Below are positions 63,001-64,000 of a DNA stretch of 64,000 bases, in pieces (within the stretch, counting starts at the first letter, position 1; every line of letters starts with the position of its first letter). This DNA comes from Streptomyces sp. IMTB 2501 (GTDB lineage: Bacteria; Actinomycetota; Actinomycetes; Streptomycetales; Streptomycetaceae). A program made the position numbers and the translations under genes. The stretch is from contig NZ_MQUS01000032.1 of assembly GCF_001953885.1 (NCBI RefSeq), positions 39,521 to 103,520 of the forward strand. Reading direction: 5' to 3'. Under the pieces are notes generated by a model that ran no database searches, had not been told where the DNA came from, and saw nothing but the letters and a program-made list of their open reading frames with translations.

Positions 63001-64000
63001 CAGGGCTGCCTCACCTCGGGCGGACAGGGCGAAAGGCAGCGGGGCGCCGACGGGAAGGGCCGGTCGAGTCTCCGCTACGGCCTCTTCGGGCTCGGGCTGT
63101 TCCAGAATGACGTGCGCGTTGGTCCCGCTGACCCCGAACGACGACACGCCCGCGCGCCGGACCCGGCCGGTCTCGGGCCACGGGCGCTGCTCGGTGACGA
63201 TTTCCACGGCCCCCGAGGACCAGTTGACGGCCGGGGTGGGCGTGTCGACATGCAGCGTCGCCGGTATCTGCCCGTGCCGCATGGCGAGGATCGTCTTGAT
63301 CACACCGGCGACACCGGCAGCGGCCTGGGTGTGGCCCAGGTTGGATTTGACGGAGCCGAGCAGCAGGGGGGCGCCGTCGGGGCGGCCCTGGCCGTAGGTG
63401 GCCAGCAGCGCGGTGGCCTCGATGGGGTCGCCGAGCCGGGTGCCGGTGCCATGGGCCTCGACCACGTCGACGTCGGCGGCGGTGAGACCGGCGTCGGCGA
63501 GTGCCCGGCGGATCAGCCGCTGCTGGGAGGTGCCGTTGGGCGCGGTCAGGCCGTTGGAGGCGCCGTCCTGGTTGACGGCGGAGCCGCGGACGACGGCCAG
63601 CACGTGGTGGCCGTTGCGCCGGGCGTCGGACAGGCGCTCCAGGACGAGCACGCCGACGCCTTCGGCGAATCCGGTGCCGTCGGCCGCGGCGGCGAACGCC
63701 TTGCAGCGGCCGTCGGGCGCGAGGCCGCGCTGCCGGCTGAAGGCGGTGAACACACCGGGCCCGCCCATCACGGCCACGCCGCCCGCGAGGGCGAGTGAGG
63801 ACTCGCCCTGCCGCAGCGAGCGGCAGGCCAGGTGGACGGCGACCAGGGCGGCGGAGCAGGCGGTGTCGACGGTGACGGCCGGGCCCTCGGCGCCGAGCAC
63901 GTAGGCGACGCGGCCGGAGATGACGCTGGAGGCGTTGCCCGCGAGCAGGTAGGCGTCGAGGCCGTCCGGGGCGTCGTGCAGGCGCGGCCCGTACTCCTGG
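54022..64000 (-). CDS. Type I modular polyketide synthase, at least two modules (PKS A, 5' partial)
   Basis: The frame is open to the right edge; about 3,326 residues are visible. The first module is partial: KS (Cys in VDTACSAALV) to about 63100, AT about 62800-61900 (GHSVG and HAFH, malonyl type), DH about 61715-60900 (HVIAGQVLFP and HPALLDAALH), KR about 60430-59900 and ACP (GFDSLAAVEL). That KR lacks the LDD motif (AGTVRDGVV) but keeps Ser, Tyr and Lys. The next module: KS about 59320-58050 (VDTACSSSLV), AT about 57740-56870 (GHSVG and HAFH, malonyl), DH about 56670-55840 (HAVLGTVLVP and HPALLDSALH), KR about 55310-54760 (LDD, B type) and ACP. No ER. It ends in a docking domain (54210-54022) with no thioesterase. 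It probably hands its chain to PKS B, whose N-terminus is a matching docking helix. Confidence 0.95.
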   Translation of the reverse strand, partial: QEYGPRLHDAPDGLDAYLLAGNASSVISGRVAYVLGAEGPAVTVDTACSAALVAVHLACRSLRQGESSLALAGGVAVMGGPGVFTAFSRQRGLAPDGRCKAFAAAADGTGFAEGVGVLVLERLSDARRNGHHVLAVVRGSAVNQDGASNGLTAPNGTSQQRLIRRALADAGLTAADVDVVEAHGTGTRLGDPIEATALLATYGQGRPDGAPLLLGSVKSNLGHTQAAAGVAGVIKTILAMRHGQIPATLHVDTPTPAVNWSSGAVEIVTEQRPWPETGRVRRAGVSSFGVSGTNAHVILEQPEPEEAVAETRPALPVGAPLPFALSARGEAALRARAADLLPLADEADPLDLAHSLATTRAALPDRAVLVAADRTELRAALTELASGAAPIAARADGDLGFLFTGQGSQRIGMGRELAAVHPVFADALDDVCAHFDLQLDRPLQDVLFAEPGSEEDGLLHRTEYAQPALFAVEVALYRLLENWGLTPDQLAGHSVGEIAAAHVAGVLTLQDATILVAARGRLMQQLPEGGAMVAVRAAEDEVAPLLTPRTGIAAVNGPAAVVVSGDAADVERIAAELASRGHDTKRLRVSHAFHSPLMEPMLAGFRRVVHVLDYAEPKLPVVSTVTGAPVTDELCDPEYWVEHVRARVRFHDAVRALADTGVRTFLEIGPDAVLSAMGPDCTDAPGTAFLPVLRRERPEAREAVAALAAAHARGVPVDWQRHFASLGGRRIDVPLYPFQRRRFWLEQSAATDATGLGQLPAGHPLLAAVVAVGAEGVVLTGRLSPRSQPWLNDHVIAGQVLFPGTAFVELALRAGDHVGAAGLEELTLGTPLVLRAADDVAVQVAVGESDDSGRRSVTVHTRADDAAPWTQHAAGVLTATATAATADLTQWPPQDVKSLDVASVYADLAEQGYGYGPAFQGLRAAWRHGDDVYAEVALPAEAATDAGEFGLHPALLDAALHAADLGAPPRPGVLVPFAWTGVTLHAAGASALRVKITRSGGDTIALHLADTTGAPVADVEALTSRPVQGNDVLYAVRWSPYPRPATTAPLRTAVLADSVEALLDGPAPDAVVHRVPGPADTDADAARGHVLDVLRLVRTWQTDERLAETRLVVVTPPDSPAHAAVRGLVRSAQAENPGRYVLVEHEPLLSEADLRRILATGEPELSLTGGKFSVPRLMAQPAAEPAPTADWGTVLVTGGTSGLGALLARHLVRVHGVRRLVLASRSGTAPDLHAELTALGAEVTVAACDVGDREALRRLLEEHPVDSVVHAAGTVRDGVVDTLTDAMVDEVFHAKALGAWHLHELTRGRDLAHFVLFSSLAAVLDGPGQGNYAAANAYLDALAEHRAALGLPATALAWGLWDTDSGMGAALDDTALDRIAGYGIPGLSAERSLELFDAALRSRAPHLVPVEIDAAAVRRRPDGIPPLLTTLVRPVTRRTAASAAAPAPATDGRLAALPAADRDRALLDLVRTEVAAVLRHDGPSAIDPGRAFTDLGFDSLAAVELRNRLNTATGLRLPATLVFDHPTSRVLADHIRDTLFGTGPQETAAPGMRSAVDDDPIVIVGMSCRYPGGVRSPEDLWRLVADGVDAVGDFPADRGWDTEALYDPEPGTPGRTYAREGAFLYDAAEFDAGFFGISPREATAMDPQQRLLLEVSWEALERSGIDPHRLRGSRTGVFAGVMYHDYGTWLAEVPEDLAAYLGNGSLGSVVSGRVAYALGLEGPAVTVDTACSSSLVTLHLAAQALRQGECDLALVGGVTVMSTPDTFVDFARQRGLAADGRCKSFAAGADGTGWGEGAGMIVVERLSDARRGGHRVLALVRGSAVNSDGASNGLTAPNGPSQQRVIRAALAAAGLTPADVDAVEAHGTGTTLGDPIEAQALLATYGAEHSEDHPLWLGSIKSNMGHTQAAAGVAGIIKMVMAMRKGVLPKTLHVDAPSHQVDWGAGAVELLTEQRPWQTPDRPRRAGVSSFGISGTNAHVILEEFTEPEPPEPSDPDPATAPPVLALPVSARSPEALRGQARRLLELTGTAPADLGLALATTRGTHAHRAVVLATGDDQAATALDALARGTEAPGLLVTGSATDGTLAYLFSGQGAQRPGMGRDWYDAFPVYAEHFDRAAALFDKHLERPLAEVVFGGDAETLEQTAYTQAALFTTQVALYRLLDSFGLRPDWLAGHSVGEFAAAHVAGVWSLQDAVTAVAARGRLMQALPEGGAMVAVQASEEEVTPLLDERCGIAAVNGPRAVVVSGDEDAVTEVAAHFTTTRRLRVSHAFHSPRMEPMLAAFREVMSGIEAAEPTVPIVSTLTGSPATAAELGSADYWVRHVRETVRFADAVGTLAAKGADTLLELGAAPVLTAMGPDCLPDAEDPAFISTARKGSAQLPGLLGALAAVHTRGTDVDWAVLYGTYAGRRVELPTYAFDHRRYWLPTAAVSAGDAAGHGLAAVDHPLVSARVDLPGDAGVLLTGRISTATHPVLAEHAVLGTVLVPGAALVDLALHAGRLTGRPVVEELTLQAPLVLPADTAVRLQVAAGSDGTVEIHSRAENAPEGEGWTRHATGTLTGPATAPPAAPGAWPPPGATPLDVTGLYPRLHAEGYDYGPVFQGVRAAWRDGDTLLAELELPASARQDATRHALHPALLDSALHVTSLLDTEAEPAAGIALPFAWTGVALHAQGSLTARVRVTPGTDGTRIELADTEGQPLASVESYVTRPVTADRLAPQQRRHLYAVTDEPLPEAAGRPERRTWAVLGDDDLGLGAPLHADPAALGTPVPDVVILPVTAPHTEGEQLPGAVRTALGHTLETLRAWSADDRFADSALVVLTGGGLADAAVHGLVRAAQAEDPGRILLVGRAAPDGPIPDRAALAALLDSGEPEVWWRDGRAHAPRLVRADDSAGEDRPWGTVLVTGGTGGLGALVARHLAERHDVTRLVLTSRRGPEAPGVTQLRSELAELGVAAEIVACDVSDRAALAALLTAHPVDSVVHTAGVLDDGLVASLTPERLDTVLRPKADAAWHLHELTRERELSHFVLFSSAAGTIDASGQGNYAAANVFLDALAAQRAALGLPATSLAWGLWSGGGMGAALDAAEVQRIERSGIGALDPAEGLELFDAAVAAGSPALVPVRLDTAALRRRGDDVPAVLRTLAGVTVHADRAERSRTLGERLAELPAADHEHTVLESVRTEVAAILGHAGPAAVEPRRAFTELGFDSLAAVELRNRLNAVSGLRLPSTLIFDYATPAALAGHLLERLLPDTEEPEPAAAEHGDDELRTLISRIPVARLREAGLLDSLLKLTEQAPEPEPAARTLDIKSMAVADLVRAALDRSGSQ

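Overview
The window is very GC-rich, uses GTG starts freely, has many 4-bp ATGA/GTGA gene overlaps, and carries a modular type I polyketide synthase, LAL and TetR regulators, P450-ferredoxin pairs and NIS siderophore genes. This points to Streptomyces or a close relative. At least seven decayed genes lie between intact accessory operons, which fits a chromosome-arm accessory region rather than the conserved core.

Layout. (1) 1-1364: the tail of a hydrogenase-4 (Hyf-type) operon. HyfF is intact up to the window edge and HyfG is frameshifted twice and truncated. (2) 1379-3624: an OmpR-type two-component system on the minus strand. (3) 3989-9905: a tightly coupled four-gene operon with two IucA/IucC synthetases, a fold-type III PLP decarboxylase and an MFS exporter, predicted to make and export a carboxylate-type siderophore. 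(4) 9906-10664: truncated AraC and MFS genes fused at a deletion scar. (5) 10665-14777: a small secreted protein, a TetR repressor divergent from a P450/ferredoxin pair with a clear promoter and operator, an NmrA-like reductase and a second small secreted protein. (6) 15389-21917: a seven-gene minus-strand operon (Gfo/Idh/MocA oxidoreductase, PmoA-like protein, cupin, sugar-binding lipoprotein, two permeases, DUF624/YesL protein) behind a LacI-type operator.

(7) 22189-28610: the most unusual part. A 1,490-residue caspase-STAND-WD40 protein is translationally coupled to a two-TM SLATT/DUF4231-like protein and divergent from an LCAT/PGAP1-like lipase with a C-terminal Ig-like domain. The sensor, amplifier, protease, membrane and lipase parts resemble a conflict or abortive-infection defence module. 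(8) 28611-40509: mixed single genes (LD-carboxypeptidase, DUF885 metallopeptidase, secreted proteins, a 47-residue membrane protein, a PPOX-fold protein, a lipoprotein, a CocE/NonD hydrolase) between decayed genes, including a PucR-type regulator, plus a pentanucleotide repeat inside a split small ORF.

(9) 40510-64000: a LAL regulator convergent with two large PKS genes, separated by a perfect 21-bp hairpin terminator. All four PKS modules visible have AT, DH, KR and ACP with no ER. The AT motifs read malonyl, malonyl, methylmalonyl, malonyl, so this stretch should build a methyl-branched conjugated tetraene. PKS A runs off the right edge. Neither gene has a thioesterase, so chain release is encoded outside the window.
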